Shown piece by piece: positions 35,966-44,827 of a stretch of 64,000 nt of DNA (the stretch's first letter is position 1; every line of letters starts with the position of its first letter). Source of the DNA: Desulfogranum marinum (GTDB lineage Bacteria > Desulfobacterota > Desulfobulbia > Desulfobulbales > Desulfobulbaceae); the NCBI RefSeq assembly GCF_016918565.1, contig NZ_JAFFQD010000022.1, positions 1 to 64,000 of the forward strand, read 5' to 3'. Both the position numbers and the translations under genes were made by a program. The notes under the pieces were generated by a model. It saw nothing but the letters and a program-made list of their open reading frames with translations, did no database searches and was not told the DNA's origin.

Positions 35966-36679
35966 TTAACGCGGCTGCTTAGATGGAACCACCAATAAAC
36001 GGGGCACAAGTACCTCCTCCGGCTGGAGCAACATAAAACGTACGCAGCGCGCAATGTCCTCCGGCTGAAGCATACCTTCGGCGGGATCAAATCTTTTTTC
36101 TTCCGGCCAATGATCAAACAGACCGGTATCAGTTCTTCCCGGTTCAATGGCCCCCACTCTCACTCCAGAGCCTGCCAGCTCCATTCGCAACGCGTCGGTG
36201 AATGCCTCCACCGCAAACTTGGTCCCGTTATAGGCGCCGATTCCTGGAAATGTCTTTAATCCGGCAAGACTTGAGGTGTTGATCAGGAATCCGCTTCCCT
36301 GGCTCTTCATGTGGCGCAGCATGGTATAGCTTACCCGAACAAGGGCTTCAAAGTTAACCCGTACCATATGGCATAAAGCCTCTACATCTGCCTCCTCCAC
36401 ATTGCCGATATGCATTACCCCTGCATTATTAAAAACATAGTCAAGCCGCTTAAAATTACTCAATGCCGCCTGCAGCAGGCGCTCCGGTAGGGATGGATCA
36501 GTAATATCACCGGCAACAAACACAGCATGCTGAAGTTGAGCAGCAAGTTCTCCCAATTTTTGTTCATTGCGACCGGTAAGGACAAACAAGACTCCGTCCT
36601 GATCCAGCATTTTTGCGGTTGCAGCGCCAATACCGCTACTTGCTCCGGTGATCAATAGAACCTTTCCTGTTAAATCCAT
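35966..36679 (-). CDS. Short-chain dehydrogenase/reductase
   Basis: A 237-residue classical SDR. Cofactor motif TGASSGIGAATA (residues 10-21), NNAG, the catalytic Ser in INTSSLAGL and the Tyr-x3-Lys pair in YNGTKFAVEAF are all intact. It lacks features that would identify the substrate; closest in style to general NADP-dependent oxidoreductases of the YdfG group. It appears monocistronic, followed upstream by two tandem repeats. Confidence 0.92.
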   Translation of the reverse strand: MDLTGKVLLITGASSGIGAATAKMLDQDGVLFVLTGRNEQKLGELAAQLQHAVFVAGDITDPSLPERLLQAALSNFKRLDYVFNNAGVMHIGNVEEADVEALCHMVRVNFEALVRVSYTMLRHMKSQGSGFLINTSSLAGLKTFPGIGAYNGTKFAVEAFTDALRMELAGSGVRVGAIEPGRTDTGLFDHWPEEKRFDPAEGMLQPEDIARCVRFMLLQPEEVLVPRLLVVPSKQPR

Positions 36680-36725
36680 CTACGTTTCCTCCTTAGAATA
36701 AAGATTATCTTGAATAATTGCCTTT

Positions 36726-36880
36726 TAGCCCGATCTCCCGGAGTCTTGCGCTTACCTAGTTATACTCAAAATTTAATCCTCGGAGATAATGTAGACCCCG
36801 ATATGAACTATATGCCTGTGGTAAAATTTATCGCATGCCTTGACCTTGAACTGAATTGCTAATAATTCAAAATACCCTAA
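36726..36880. repeat. MITE-like repeat R5, second copy of R1 core
   Basis: Non-coding element beginning TAGCCCGATCTCCCGGAG. It matches the core of R1 over about 150 bases in the same orientation, including CGGAGTCTNGCGCTTACCT, TATGCCTRTGGTNAAATTT-like segments and the CCTTGAAC end. It carries two versions of the AGACTCCG motif, one diverged. Confidence 0.7.
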
Positions 36881-36936
36881 AGCATTATGTCCATACGAAC
36901 AGGACAACAACCGTCCTGTCTTCTCTTCATGACATC

Positions 36937-37063
36937 TTAACCCCAATTTCTCATAACCTTTTTGATTTACAACTCAATTAACTGATATTATTGCTTAAAG
37001 AGTAATTGCACAATTGATAGTCTGTTTTTCGTTTTAAATCAAAAAGTTCCCCCTTCGGGTCAA
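36937..37063. repeat. MITE-like repeat R6, inverted copy of R4
   Basis: About 127 bases matching the reverse complement of R4 (24883-25008) along its whole length. Shared blocks include CCCGAAGGG, AACTTTTTGATT, ACAGACT, AATTACTCTTTAAGC, ATAATATCA and TTAATTGAGTT. It starts about 57 bases after R5, so two different elements sit in tandem between the SDR and kinase genes. Confidence 0.85.
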
Positions 37064-37103
37064 TCCTTCAGGAAAAGGTGATTTTTCTCCCCATAACACG
37101 GGT

Positions 37104-37787
37104 TCATTGCTCAAAAAAATCACTGGAAAGTGAAGGAACTCTCAAGTGCAAGCCGGTGCACGCATCTGCAGTGGGCTCAGCCAAAAGGAACCCTCCCACC
37201 TTGGTGAGAGCCGCTTGTAATACGTCTGTTTCCTCAACAACAATGGCATGGGAAAGTTGATACGTTACCTGTACCGAATTTTCTTCCATGGTAGTCTTGA
37301 TTATCAGACTGCAGTCTTTGCTGAGCTGATCCAGGCAAAGCTCAAACAGGCGATAAAAAATGTGCTGAAGTAAAGAAGGGTTGTTGTGTACCGCACGTAT
37401 ATCCTCACCAGGATGCACCTCGAAGCTGATTTGTTTCAACCGCGCAAAGCGGACAAGAAATGCATACTCTTCCAACAAAAGTTCATTTATGCTCAGTGTT
37501 GTATATTCAACATCTGCTCTATGAGCAAGCCCACTGAGATGGTGGAGCACATCTGCAACGACAACTATCCGGCGCTCAACCGATGCGATGGCCTTTTGCA
37601 TCCTCTCCATAGTTCTTTCATCTCCATGCATTACGGAAAACTCTACAAAATCGCTGAGCAACCCATTGGATTCCCGAATAATACCAAGATGATTTTTCAT
37701 GTCGTGAGAAAAACCAGCCATCAGGCGCCCTAATGTCTGGACCTGCTCATGGCGAAGGGCATTTTCTGTGACCGCGTCAATTATCAT
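37104..37787 (-). CDS. Histidine-kinase-like protein
   Basis: About 227 residues. An H-box-like GFSHDMKNHLGII (near residue 26) is followed by a helical dimerisation region and a poorly conserved ATPase domain. The usual N-box can be guessed (LFELCLDQLSKD) but the glycine-rich G boxes are not clear. It may be a soluble kinase, phosphotransfer protein or phosphatase rather than an active kinase. ATG 37787 has AAGGAG upstream and overlaps the end of the response-regulator gene; that overlap argues for co-expression. Confidence 0.75.
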   Translation of the reverse strand: MIIDAVTENALRHEQVQTLGRLMAGFSHDMKNHLGIIRESNGLLSDFVEFSVMHGDERTMERMQKAIASVERRIVVVADVLHHLSGLAHRADVEYTTLSINELLLEEYAFLVRFARLKQISFEVHPGEDIRAVHNNPSLLQHIFYRLFELCLDQLSKDCSLIIKTTMEENSVQVTYQLSHAIVVEETDVLQAALTKVGGFLLAEPTADACTGLHLRVPSLSSDFFEQ

Positions 37788-38166
37788 GTTGCGTTTCGCT
37801 CCTTTTCTGATCGGCTTGCTCAAGTTTGTTGAGCAATTCTCCAAGGTCGACCGGTTTCATAATATAATCAAAGGCCCCTTTTTCCATGGCCTCGATGCCA
37901 GAGGCTGTTGAACCGTGACCGGTCAGCATAATCACTTCTACTTGGGGATCTCGTCCCTTAACCTCAGCCAGCATGTCCAATCCATTCATATCGGGCATTT
38001 TCAAATCAAGGATAATGATATCAGGTTTGAACTCCTCTATTTTCGCCCCCCCATCAGCCCCGCTGTGCGCTTCTGCCGTTTCAATGCCGCGTAAGCGTAA
38101 ACGCTGACACAAGGTTGATGCGAATTCTACTTCATCATCGATTATGAGTACTTTTGAGTCTATCAT
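37777..38166 (-). CDS. Single-domain response regulator
   Basis: A 129-residue receiver domain with no output domain. Phospho-acceptor Asp is in IIILDLKMPDMNG (near residue 53), the acidic pair in IDDEVEF, Thr in MLTGHGS and Lys in YIMKPVDL. It probably acts as a phosphorelay intermediate between the kinases encoded on both sides and the sigma-54 activator. Packed in the same minus-strand cluster as the kinase 10 bases upstream. Confidence 0.92.
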   Translation of the reverse strand: MIDSKVLIIDDEVEFASTLCQRLRLRGIETAEAHSGADGGAKIEEFKPDIIILDLKMPDMNGLDMLAEVKGRDPQVEVIMLTGHGSTASGIEAMEKGAFDYIMKPVDLGELLNKLEQADQKRSETQHDN

Positions 38167-38176
38167 ACTTCCTCCA

Positions 38177-40018
38177 TCAATCGTGCGTAACCGGCAGCGT
38201 AATTACAAATGTTGTTCCCTTACCAATTTCCGACTGCACTTTGATTGTTCCTCCAAGTTTTTTCAGTATACCGTAGGATATGGACAACCCTAAGCCTGTC
38301 CCTTTACCTGTTTCCTTAGTAGTAAAAAAAGGATCGAAAATACGACGCTGTACATCTGCAGACATCCCTTCCCCGGTATCTGTAATTTTTATTTTTATGG
38401 TGTCCTGATCAATTTTGCTGCTACTGAGCAGGATCCGACCATTTTTGCCGATGGCATCCACTGCATTATTGACAATATTTAAAAAAACCTGCTGCAGTTG
38501 ACTTCGATCACTGAATATATTCTGAACCGTATCATCCAAATCAAAATCAATACTTATCTGGTTATAGGTTGCTTCCTTGGCTAAAAAGGCAACCACTTCC
38601 TTCAACAGCACGTTAATCTCTATCTCTTCAGTCTGTACATCCGTATGACGCGCAAACCCCAGAAGGCGATGGGTAATGGTCTTACAGCGAAGCACACTCT
38701 CCTGGATTCCATCCAGTGCGCCCTGCATCTCTTTCTTATATTGAAAGGGCCCTGTCATTTCAAAATAATCTTCCACCAACCCGGCTTTCTGATTGATAAT
38801 GGAAAGCGGGTTGTTAATCTCATGGGCCACACCTGCTGCCAGCTGGCCGATGGAGGCAAGCTTACTGGCACTCTCAGCCTCGGCAAGAAAATGCTCCCTT
38901 TTTCGATCACCCTCACGAATATAGGCGGTAATACCGGTACTGATTTTTAAAATCACAAGAACGGCTATAATGATGCAGGAAAACAAAATAAAAAATAAAC
39001 GAAGCTGGAAAAAAAACCAGGCATTGCCATGGATATAGAGCTCTTTGACCATAACCAGGTGCCAGGGAGTATTTTTCAAGGCAACATCAACATACAGAAC
39101 ATCCGTCCCCTGCTCGGTTTTAAGGACCGATATCTTAGCATCCTTCTGTGCAATTCCTTCATGCTCGGAAAAGTCATTTGATAGATCATAGTTGACCTTC
39201 TCCAAATGCTTAAAATCAAAAAAGGAGAGTGCTATGGGTAAAATAGTTGACGAATCATAGTTAACCTTCTCCGGCACATGAAGCCTGATTTTTTGGCCGA
39301 GTTTACCAAACTTTCTCGGCTGCGTCTGGGCCACATTGTCAGCATCAACCATGTAGATATCAGCAACTGAGGTGGTACTAATGGTATCCACATATCGCTG
39401 CAGGATTTTCCCATCAATGGTTACCCTCAACACCCATGATCCTTCTCGATCAAGATGCTTGCGGCTCACCGCGATCACAAAATGCGGCACTTGGCGATAT
39501 CCGGAGAAAACATGAGAGATATACACTCCCCGGTTCAGCACTTCCTGGTACCATTGTTGCTCGGTATGGTCATAGCCAACAAGTTTGTATGGACCGATAT
39601 AAGACTTTTGCTTGCCTTGGGAATCGATGATTTCAATGTCTGCGAAATCTGGATATTCCTCCTGTAAGCGGGTAAATAGAGCTTTAAGCTTATCAGGGTT
39701 AAGCAGCTCCTCGTACCGGTCAGCACTTCCGACAAATCGAACAACGGACTGCAGTTTGGAAACAAACCGCTCAATAGTACTTTCCGCCTGTTCGATATTG
39801 AGCATTAGCTGAGTCAATTCCTCTTTTTGCAGAAGCTGCTTATACTGGTAGTGGGAAAGCCCGGAAATAATAGTAAGCGGAGTCAACACCAGGACAAGAA
39901 GCAGAATAAAAAGACTCCTTGCAAAATTAGCATAGTCTTTTTCCAGCACCACATTGTTTGCCATATTGTCACCAAAAAACGGCAAGAGTCGTGATAACCA
40001 CCTGTTGTTCCATTTCAT
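38177..40018 (-). CDS. Membrane-bound sensor histidine kinase with periplasmic Cache-type domain
   Basis: A 613-residue sensor. The first membrane segment is at about residues 33-56, followed by a large periplasmic region (to about 335) with Cache-like patterns (SYIGPYKLVGYDHTEQQWYQ). A second membrane segment lies at about 337-360. The phospho-accepting His is in GVAHEINNPLSII, and the ATPase boxes are NIVNNAVDAIG, DTGEGMS and GKGTGLGLSIS. Cache domains often bind small organic acids, so it may sense lactate or a dicarboxylate. The start overlaps the NifX-like gene's stop (ATGA). Confidence 0.93.
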   Translation of the reverse strand: MKWNNRWLSRLLPFFGDNMANNVVLEKDYANFARSLFILLLVLVLTPLTIISGLSHYQYKQLLQKEELTQLMLNIEQAESTIERFVSKLQSVVRFVGSADRYEELLNPDKLKALFTRLQEEYPDFADIEIIDSQGKQKSYIGPYKLVGYDHTEQQWYQEVLNRGVYISHVFSGYRQVPHFVIAVSRKHLDREGSWVLRVTIDGKILQRYVDTISTTSVADIYMVDADNVAQTQPRKFGKLGQKIRLHVPEKVNYDSSTILPIALSFFDFKHLEKVNYDLSNDFSEHEGIAQKDAKISVLKTEQGTDVLYVDVALKNTPWHLVMVKELYIHGNAWFFFQLRLFFILFSCIIIAVLVILKISTGITAYIREGDRKREHFLAEAESASKLASIGQLAAGVAHEINNPLSIINQKAGLVEDYFEMTGPFQYKKEMQGALDGIQESVLRCKTITHRLLGFARHTDVQTEEIEINVLLKEVVAFLAKEATYNQISIDFDLDDTVQNIFSDRSQLQQVFLNIVNNAVDAIGKNGRILLSSSKIDQDTIKIKITDTGEGMSADVQRRIFDPFFTTKETGKGTGLGLSISYGILKKLGGTIKVQSEIGKGTTFVITLPVTHD

Positions 40019-40368
40019 GACGTCACCCCGGACAAGTTTGCTCCCGGCAATATACTCCCTGAGGCCAAAGTATTAATGACCGCCAGCTCCATCGCATCTT
40101 TAAAAGGCCCGATAACGGAATCAATCACTGCAATTTTTTTCCAAGTGAGGAACTGATAATGTTTTTCCTCTATCGCCCCGCAGACAACAACATTGATATT
40201 CTCCTTCAGCACGAGATCGCACATCTTCTCTGCGGAAAATTCCGACAAAATGATGGAACGGGGTTCTTCCAGCAGCTGATGATCATAGCAGGTCGCTACA
40301 ATCACCTCTGCCGTCAGGTCAAATCGAGGTGCAATAAAATCACCTCTGACAGTAATTAATATCTTCAT
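40015..40368 (-). CDS. NifX/NifB-C-terminal-like (dinitrogenase FeMo-cofactor) domain protein
   Basis: A 117-residue protein with the single-domain fold of the dinitrogenase iron-molybdenum cofactor family. Family-like features are KILITVRGDFIAPRFDLTAE at the start and the central INVVVCGAIEEKHYQFL with a Gly-rich turn. Such domains bind metal cofactors in NifX, NafY and NifB. No nif genes are nearby; instead the gene is inside a two-component operon, coupled to a sensor kinase by an ATGA overlap. A sensing or accessory signalling role is inference. Confidence 0.82.
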   Translation of the reverse strand: MKILITVRGDFIAPRFDLTAEVIVATCYDHQLLEEPRSIILSEFSAEKMCDLVLKENINVVVCGAIEEKHYQFLTWKKIAVIDSVIGPFKDAMELAVINTLASGSILPGANLSGVTS

Positions 40369-40378
40369 GGCCTTCCTT

Positions 40379-41767
40379 TCAGTTCAATCCGTATTTTTTC
40401 AACTTCCGCCACAAAGTTGTCCTTCCCCAGCCTAGCAGCTCAGCCGCCTCAGAACGCTTCCCCCCTGTCTGTTTAAGCGTATCCATAATTTTCTGTTTTT
40501 CTACCTCTGCCCAGGAGCTGATGGATCTTGCAGCTGAAGAATCCGGAAATATGGAGGAAGTTAATGACTGGGCATGGATAGCGGGCTGCCGAGGGACTTG
40601 CGGCGGAGGTTTCACTACAAACTGCGGTAGATCCTCCACATCAATCTGTGCCTGCTGACAAATATTTACGGCGTACTCGACAATATTGCGCAGTTCACGC
40701 ACATTTCCAGGATAAGAATAGTGGGTTAAGAGTTTAATTGCCTTTCTGGAAAAACCCTGAAAGTTCTTACCAAGGGCCTCGCTGAAATGTCGCAGAAAAT
40801 AATCCAGCAAAAGCCGTACGTCACCATCCCGCTCCCTTAACGGCGGCATATGGAGATGAAGGACATTCAAGCGGTAATACAAGTCTTCACGAAAACGCCC
40901 CCGGAGGACCTCTTCCTTGAGCGTACGGTGAGTCGCTGCGATCACACGCACATTAACGCTTACTTTCTTACTACTGCCCACAGGATAAAATTCCTGGTCA
41001 TCGAGAACAGAGAGGAGTTTCACCTGCAACTGCAGCGATAAATCACCGATCTCCGTCAGAAAAATAGTTCCCTTGTCAGCTAAGCGAAACATCCCGACAT
41101 GATCATTAAGGGCTCCGGTAAAAGCTCCCTTTACATGCCCGAACAGTTCGGATTCCAGCAAGGCTTCAGGTAAGGCACCGCAGTTAACTTTCACAAAAGG
41201 CTGCCGGGCTCTACTCGATGATTTATGCAGTTGTTCGGCGATCTGATCCTTGCCCGTTCCGGTCTCGCCGGTAATGAGCACAGAGGCATCGGTGCGAGCC
41301 AACACTGCCATCAACTCAAAGATCGCCTCCATCTGGTGACTATGTCCTATGATTTCTGAACGGGCTTTACTTCCGAGATAGTCGACTTTTGCAGCCTGCA
41401 GGGCTGACATGTCTTCCAAAACGATCAATACCCCTGTAGGCCTTCCCTCTTTTACAATCCTGGAAATGGTAAAATGAATAGGAATAATGAGGCGTGACTT
41501 GTTAATAATGTTACCGTCTCTGACAACAGATTGCCCATCTTCCAGCACCTTTTTGCAAAACTGATCATTACCACTGAGATTGGAACGAAGAATAAAATCT
41601 CCATACACCCCTACAGCCTCATGGGCTGTAAATCCAGTCATGGCTTCTAAAAAACGATTCATGGCCACAATGCACAAATCCGTATCCAGAAGGACAACCC
41701 CATGAGGAATGGCGTTGAGCAACTCCATCAGTTCAGGAAGACTTTGCAGGGTAAATGTTGATTTCAT
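40379..41767 (-). CDS. Sigma-54-dependent transcriptional activator with PAS domain
   Basis: About 462 residues. N-terminal PAS domain (roughly 10-120), AAA+ domain with Walker A GETGTGKD and the sigma-54 loop GAFTGA (in GHVKGAFTGALND), arginine-finger region (RGRFREDLYYRL), and a C-terminal Fis-type helix-turn-helix (RSEAAELLGWGRTTLWRKL). The Walker B segment reads FLTEIGD, with Thr where FLDEIG is usual; this variant may be normal for its subgroup. It likely activates the operons here that carry sigma-54 promoters. Start could be ATG 41767 or GTG 41776. Confidence 0.94.
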   Translation of the reverse strand: MKSTFTLQSLPELMELLNAIPHGVVLLDTDLCIVAMNRFLEAMTGFTAHEAVGVYGDFILRSNLSGNDQFCKKVLEDGQSVVRDGNIINKSRLIIPIHFTISRIVKEGRPTGVLIVLEDMSALQAAKVDYLGSKARSEIIGHSHQMEAIFELMAVLARTDASVLITGETGTGKDQIAEQLHKSSSRARQPFVKVNCGALPEALLESELFGHVKGAFTGALNDHVGMFRLADKGTIFLTEIGDLSLQLQVKLLSVLDDQEFYPVGSSKKVSVNVRVIAATHRTLKEEVLRGRFREDLYYRLNVLHLHMPPLRERDGDVRLLLDYFLRHFSEALGKNFQGFSRKAIKLLTHYSYPGNVRELRNIVEYAVNICQQAQIDVEDLPQFVVKPPPQVPRQPAIHAQSLTSSIFPDSSAARSISSWAEVEKQKIMDTLKQTGGKRSEAAELLGWGRTTLWRKLKKYGLN

Positions 41768-41843
41768 GACCGGCACCCACTAAAGACAACGTTATTCTGG
41801 AATCATAGACACCTGCATACCATAGACAGCAACTGTTTCCTCT

Positions 41844-41886
41844 TTAAAAACCACCTGCTGCAACGTACACCTACCGTTGCAGCAGG
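41844..41886 (-). terminator. Terminator downstream of the small membrane protein
   Basis: Perfect 12-base inverted repeat CCTGCTGCAACG (41854-41865) and CGTTGCAGCAGG (41875-41886); on the minus strand it is followed by TGGTTTTTA. It separates the transporter unit from the regulator operon. A second inverted repeat, GATAATGGAT/ATCCATTATC, lies just upstream (41899-41933). Confidence 0.75.
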
Positions 41887-41943
41887 CAGCAGGAAGGGGA
41901 TAATGGATGATGGGGGGAAAGATATCCATTATCTCGATCCTAC

Positions 41944-42063
41944 CTACAGGGGAATATTATCAAAAAAACGTTTATTCACAAGCAGATGCATCCCGATGCT
42001 TGCCGCATACCCTAAAGCTATTGCCGGCAACCATTTCAATATCCTTTTTGTATATCTATTCAC
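41944..42063 (-). CDS. Small single-span membrane protein next to the SLC13 carrier
   Basis: A 39-codon frame. It starts at GTG 42063 with AGGGA eight bases upstream and ends at TAG 41944-41946. It has a basic N-terminus (NRYTKRILKW), one hydrophobic stretch (LPAIALGYAASIGMHLLV) and a basic-polar tail. It lies 87 bases after the SLC13 carrier gene on the same strand and before a good terminator. This suggests a small accessory subunit of the carrier. No family recognised. Confidence 0.6.
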   Translation of the reverse strand: MNRYTKRILKWLPAIALGYAASIGMHLLVNKRFFDNIPL

Positions 42064-42150
42064 GTAAAATTCCCTGAGCAGAGCCGGAAAGGCATAGACA
42101 ACGCCTTCCCGTCTCTGATCGTTTATTGTTATCTATCAAAGCTATTCTTT

Positions 42151-43644
42151 TCACATCACCTTTGACACATAAATCTCCATCCCCATCAACGGCCAGATAA
42201 CCGTAACCGCCAGCCAGGTAACAGCCATCAGCAGAATACTTGCAGGGATACCGTAAAGGAAAAACTCGCCGGTGGTAAACTGCTTGGAACTGTAGGCAAT
42301 GGCATTGGGGGCGGCGCCGACTAACAGTAGAAACGGCATACCTGCCACAATAAGGGAAGAGAAAAGGATTACTTCACCGGCCACACCGAGATACGGTGCA
42401 ATAACCAGGGCCACTGGCAGAGAGATGGCGATTGCAGCCACGTTCATGATAAAGTTGGTCATAATCATCACAAAGAAAGCCATACCCAGGATAAATACCA
42501 GGGGTGGTGAATTCTGAAACAAGACCAGCCAGTTGACGGCCAGCCATTTTGCGGCCCCGGTTTCCCACAGACAGAAACCAATGGACATGGCACCGGCAAA
42601 CAGCAGAATTATGTTCCATGGAATTTCTTCCAGATCATCCAGATCGAGGATGTTGCACAGAAAAAAAGCAATAGTTGAACAGAGCAGAATGCCGGTCTTA
42701 TGCAGACCGCCCAAAGCAGGGATAAAGTTTTTCAGGGCAATCACCAGAATGGTCACACAGACGATCACCGCCGTTAAGATCTCCTGCCTGCTCCAACCGC
42801 CCAGTTCCTTGTACATCCTTTTGGATTTATCCTTCAACCCAGGGATGGTTTTTCTTTCCGGCCTAAAGGCGATCATCGCAAATCCCCACAGGAGAAAGGT
42901 CATCAACCAGCCGATTGGAAACATGTAGGTTGTGAGCTGAAAAAAGCTGATATCCACATCCATAATATCTTTGTAAAATCCCAAAGCCACCGCACCCCGG
43001 GCCGCACCAAGTAAAGTAATGATACTCCCGGCACCCGCTACATAGGCCATACCAATAAACAGCCCTTTGCCGAACTTGGTCGATTCTTCCTCGGAATAAA
43101 GCGCATGAATGGCCATGAGCATGGGAAACATGGTTGCCGCCACTGCGGTATGCGCCATCAAATGGGTCAAGGCAGCGGTCATCACAAAACAACCCAACAT
43201 AATCATGCTCGTCTTTTCACCGACAATGGAAAGCATCTTGTAGGCAATGCGCTTGGTCAAGCCGGTCTTGGTGAACACCATGCCGATAACAATTGAGCCA
43301 AAAATAAAAAGGACCGAAGGGTCCATGAAATCCTTGAACGCCACCTTGGGATCACGGATCATAAACAAGGCCTGAAGGGCACCTATGGTTAAACTGGTGA
43401 TCCCGATGGGGACAACTTCAAAAACCCACCAGGTTGCAGCCAGTAAAAAGACGGCCAAAGCTCCTTTTGCCTCCTTGCTCAGTTCAAAATGCGTGCCCAT
43501 GGGGTCAATGGCATCCGGCCATGGCGGACAGTAATAAACAAAGGCAAACAACCCTATGCCAAGCAACATAAACAGGAGACGCTTCCAATCAAATTTTTTA
43601 TGCACTTCAGGAAGACTTATGTTTGTAGACTCTGCAGCAGTCAT
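42151..43644 (-). CDS. SLC13/DASS family anion transporter
   Basis: A 497-residue carrier with about 12 hydrophobic segments. Patterns such as ATWWVFEVVPIGITSL and DPSVLFIFGSIVIGM belong to the divalent-anion:sodium symporter family, whose substrates include dicarboxylates and sulfate. The two SNT motifs that bind sodium and substrate carboxylate in classical members are replaced here: HLMAHTAVAATM at the first site and TNFIMNVAAIA at the second. Substrate may therefore differ. Genes for a CBS protein and response regulators lie directly upstream; lutABC is divergent, so an organic acid such as lactate is plausible. Confidence 0.88.
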   Translation of the reverse strand: MTAAESTNISLPEVHKKFDWKRLLFMLLGIGLFAFVYYCPPWPDAIDPMGTHFELSKEAKGALAVFLLAATWWVFEVVPIGITSLTIGALQALFMIRDPKVAFKDFMDPSVLFIFGSIVIGMVFTKTGLTKRIAYKMLSIVGEKTSMIMLGCFVMTAALTHLMAHTAVAATMFPMLMAIHALYSEEESTKFGKGLFIGMAYVAGAGSIITLLGAARGAVALGFYKDIMDVDISFFQLTTYMFPIGWLMTFLLWGFAMIAFRPERKTIPGLKDKSKRMYKELGGWSRQEILTAVIVCVTILVIALKNFIPALGGLHKTGILLCSTIAFFLCNILDLDDLEEIPWNIILLFAGAMSIGFCLWETGAAKWLAVNWLVLFQNSPPLVFILGMAFFVMIMTNFIMNVAAIAISLPVALVIAPYLGVAGEVILFSSLIVAGMPFLLLVGAAPNAIAYSSKQFTTGEFFLYGIPASILLMAVTWLAVTVIWPLMGMEIYVSKVM

Positions 43645-43665
43645 CTTCTTATCCTCATTCTTTAT

Positions 43666-44196
43666 TTAAGGCAGCATGCAGACAGAATTGCACATTGCCG
43701 CAAAGATCTCTTCCAAACGCAGGACCCCGATAATGGTACCGTTATCCGTCACCGGGGTATCAAATTCGTTGCGACCGGACATCATTATCAGGGCCTCGAG
43801 CATGGGGATGTCTGCACCAATCGTGAAATCAATGGCCCGTATATGGTTTTTTATCGGGGTTTTCCTGCTTTTACCGCACTCTGCATACACTGCCTCTTCG
43901 TGGAGCAGGGCGAGACCGGGATATTGACCTTCCTTACCATCAAACTTTGCCACCTTGGTCGCGTCAAAAAGCCGTGGTGCAAATCCATGCAAAACATCCA
44001 TTAATGACAACTTACCGACCAGCTCATTGCTGTTATTCACCACAAAAAGCATTCCATATTTTATGCGCCCACCATTTTCCTGGCGAAGATCCATAAAAGT
44101 TTGGATGGCCTCCTCCAGCATCTGGTTTTCGTTGAGGTAGGGATACTTCTCCAGTGGGATGAACAAATCCCTCACCTTTATCTGTTGCTGTTCCAT
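43666..44196 (-). CDS. CBS-domain protein
   Basis: About 176 residues with two CBS motifs (VRDLFIPLEKYPYLNENQML near the start; DFTIGADIPMLEALIMM in the second half). CBS pairs bind adenine nucleotides and regulate partners. ATG 44196 has GGAG upstream; a longer frame to 44241 is less likely. It lies 21 bases upstream of the SLC13 carrier gene and may gate carrier activity by energy state. That role is inference. Confidence 0.88.
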   Translation of the reverse strand: MEQQQIKVRDLFIPLEKYPYLNENQMLEEAIQTFMDLRQENGGRIKYGMLFVVNNSNELVGKLSLMDVLHGFAPRLFDATKVAKFDGKEGQYPGLALLHEEAVYAECGKSRKTPIKNHIRAIDFTIGADIPMLEALIMMSGRNEFDTPVTDNGTIIGVLRLEEIFAAMCNSVCMLP

Positions 44197-44351
44197 GACA
44201 CTCTCCTCTTGTCCTCTAAAGGTTTGCAGCTGCCGGCACATTTCCCCTCACATCCAAGACGCACCATTACACCTCAGACCTTGCTCAACAGTCTTCTCAT
44301 TAAATTACAATGAGTTAGGGGATACCTATCGCTGCTGAATACAGCAGATAT

Positions 44352-44792
44352 TTACCAGCTTTTGCTCTTTAAAATATGCTTGACTTCTTCTGCAGATTTC
44401 TTTTTCAAGCTGGTCATTCGCTCATTTTTTGCCGCCCGAATCGCCTCCATCAATACATTAAGGTCAACCGGTTTCTCCAGGTAGTCTCGCGCCCCATGCT
44501 TCATCGCCTCAATACCACTGTGAAGCGTGGCGTGGCCGGTGAGCATGATAACTTCAATGTCCGGACGTTTTGCTTTCACCCGTTGCAGCGTTTCGATGCC
44601 GTCTATGCCGGGCATGGCCAAATCGACCACCGCCACATCGATATTTCTGTCCTCCACCGCAGCAACGGCTTCCTCCCCGCAGGTAACGGCAACAACTTTG
44701 AGTCCTCTAGTTTCCAGTCGCTGGGACATGAGGTCGATAAACTCTTCCTCATCATCTACCAGCATGACTTTGGTTGCAAATTGGCTATCCAT
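44352..44792 (-). CDS. Single-domain response regulator
   Basis: About 146 residues: a receiver domain with VMLVDDEEEF, phospho-acceptor VAVVDLAMPGIDG, MLTGHAT and YLEKPVDL, and a short Lys-rich tail but no DNA-binding domain. ATG 44792 is preceded by GAGAGGGG. Middle gene of the minus-strand regulator-carrier unit. Likely a phosphorelay element for the kinases encoded at 37-40 kb. Confidence 0.92.
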   Translation of the reverse strand: MDSQFATKVMLVDDEEEFIDLMSQRLETRGLKVVAVTCGEEAVAAVEDRNIDVAVVDLAMPGIDGIETLQRVKAKRPDIEVIMLTGHATLHSGIEAMKHGARDYLEKPVDLNVLMEAIRAAKNERMTSLKKKSAEEVKHILKSKSW

Positions 44793-44827
44793 TCCCGCCC
44801 CTCTCAATCTAAAATTATCGAAAACTA

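Noticed and set aside
24883-37063. R4 and R6 as borders of a 12-kb mobile island
   Set aside because: They are inverted copies, but the genes between them are ordinary chromosomal functions without recombinase or transfer genes, and codon style does not change.
41047-41082. Walker B change (FLTEIGD) as evidence of an inactive sigma-54 activator
   Set aside because: All other motifs are intact and the same substitution is, from memory, frequent in a Desulfobacterota subgroup, so inactivity is not supported.
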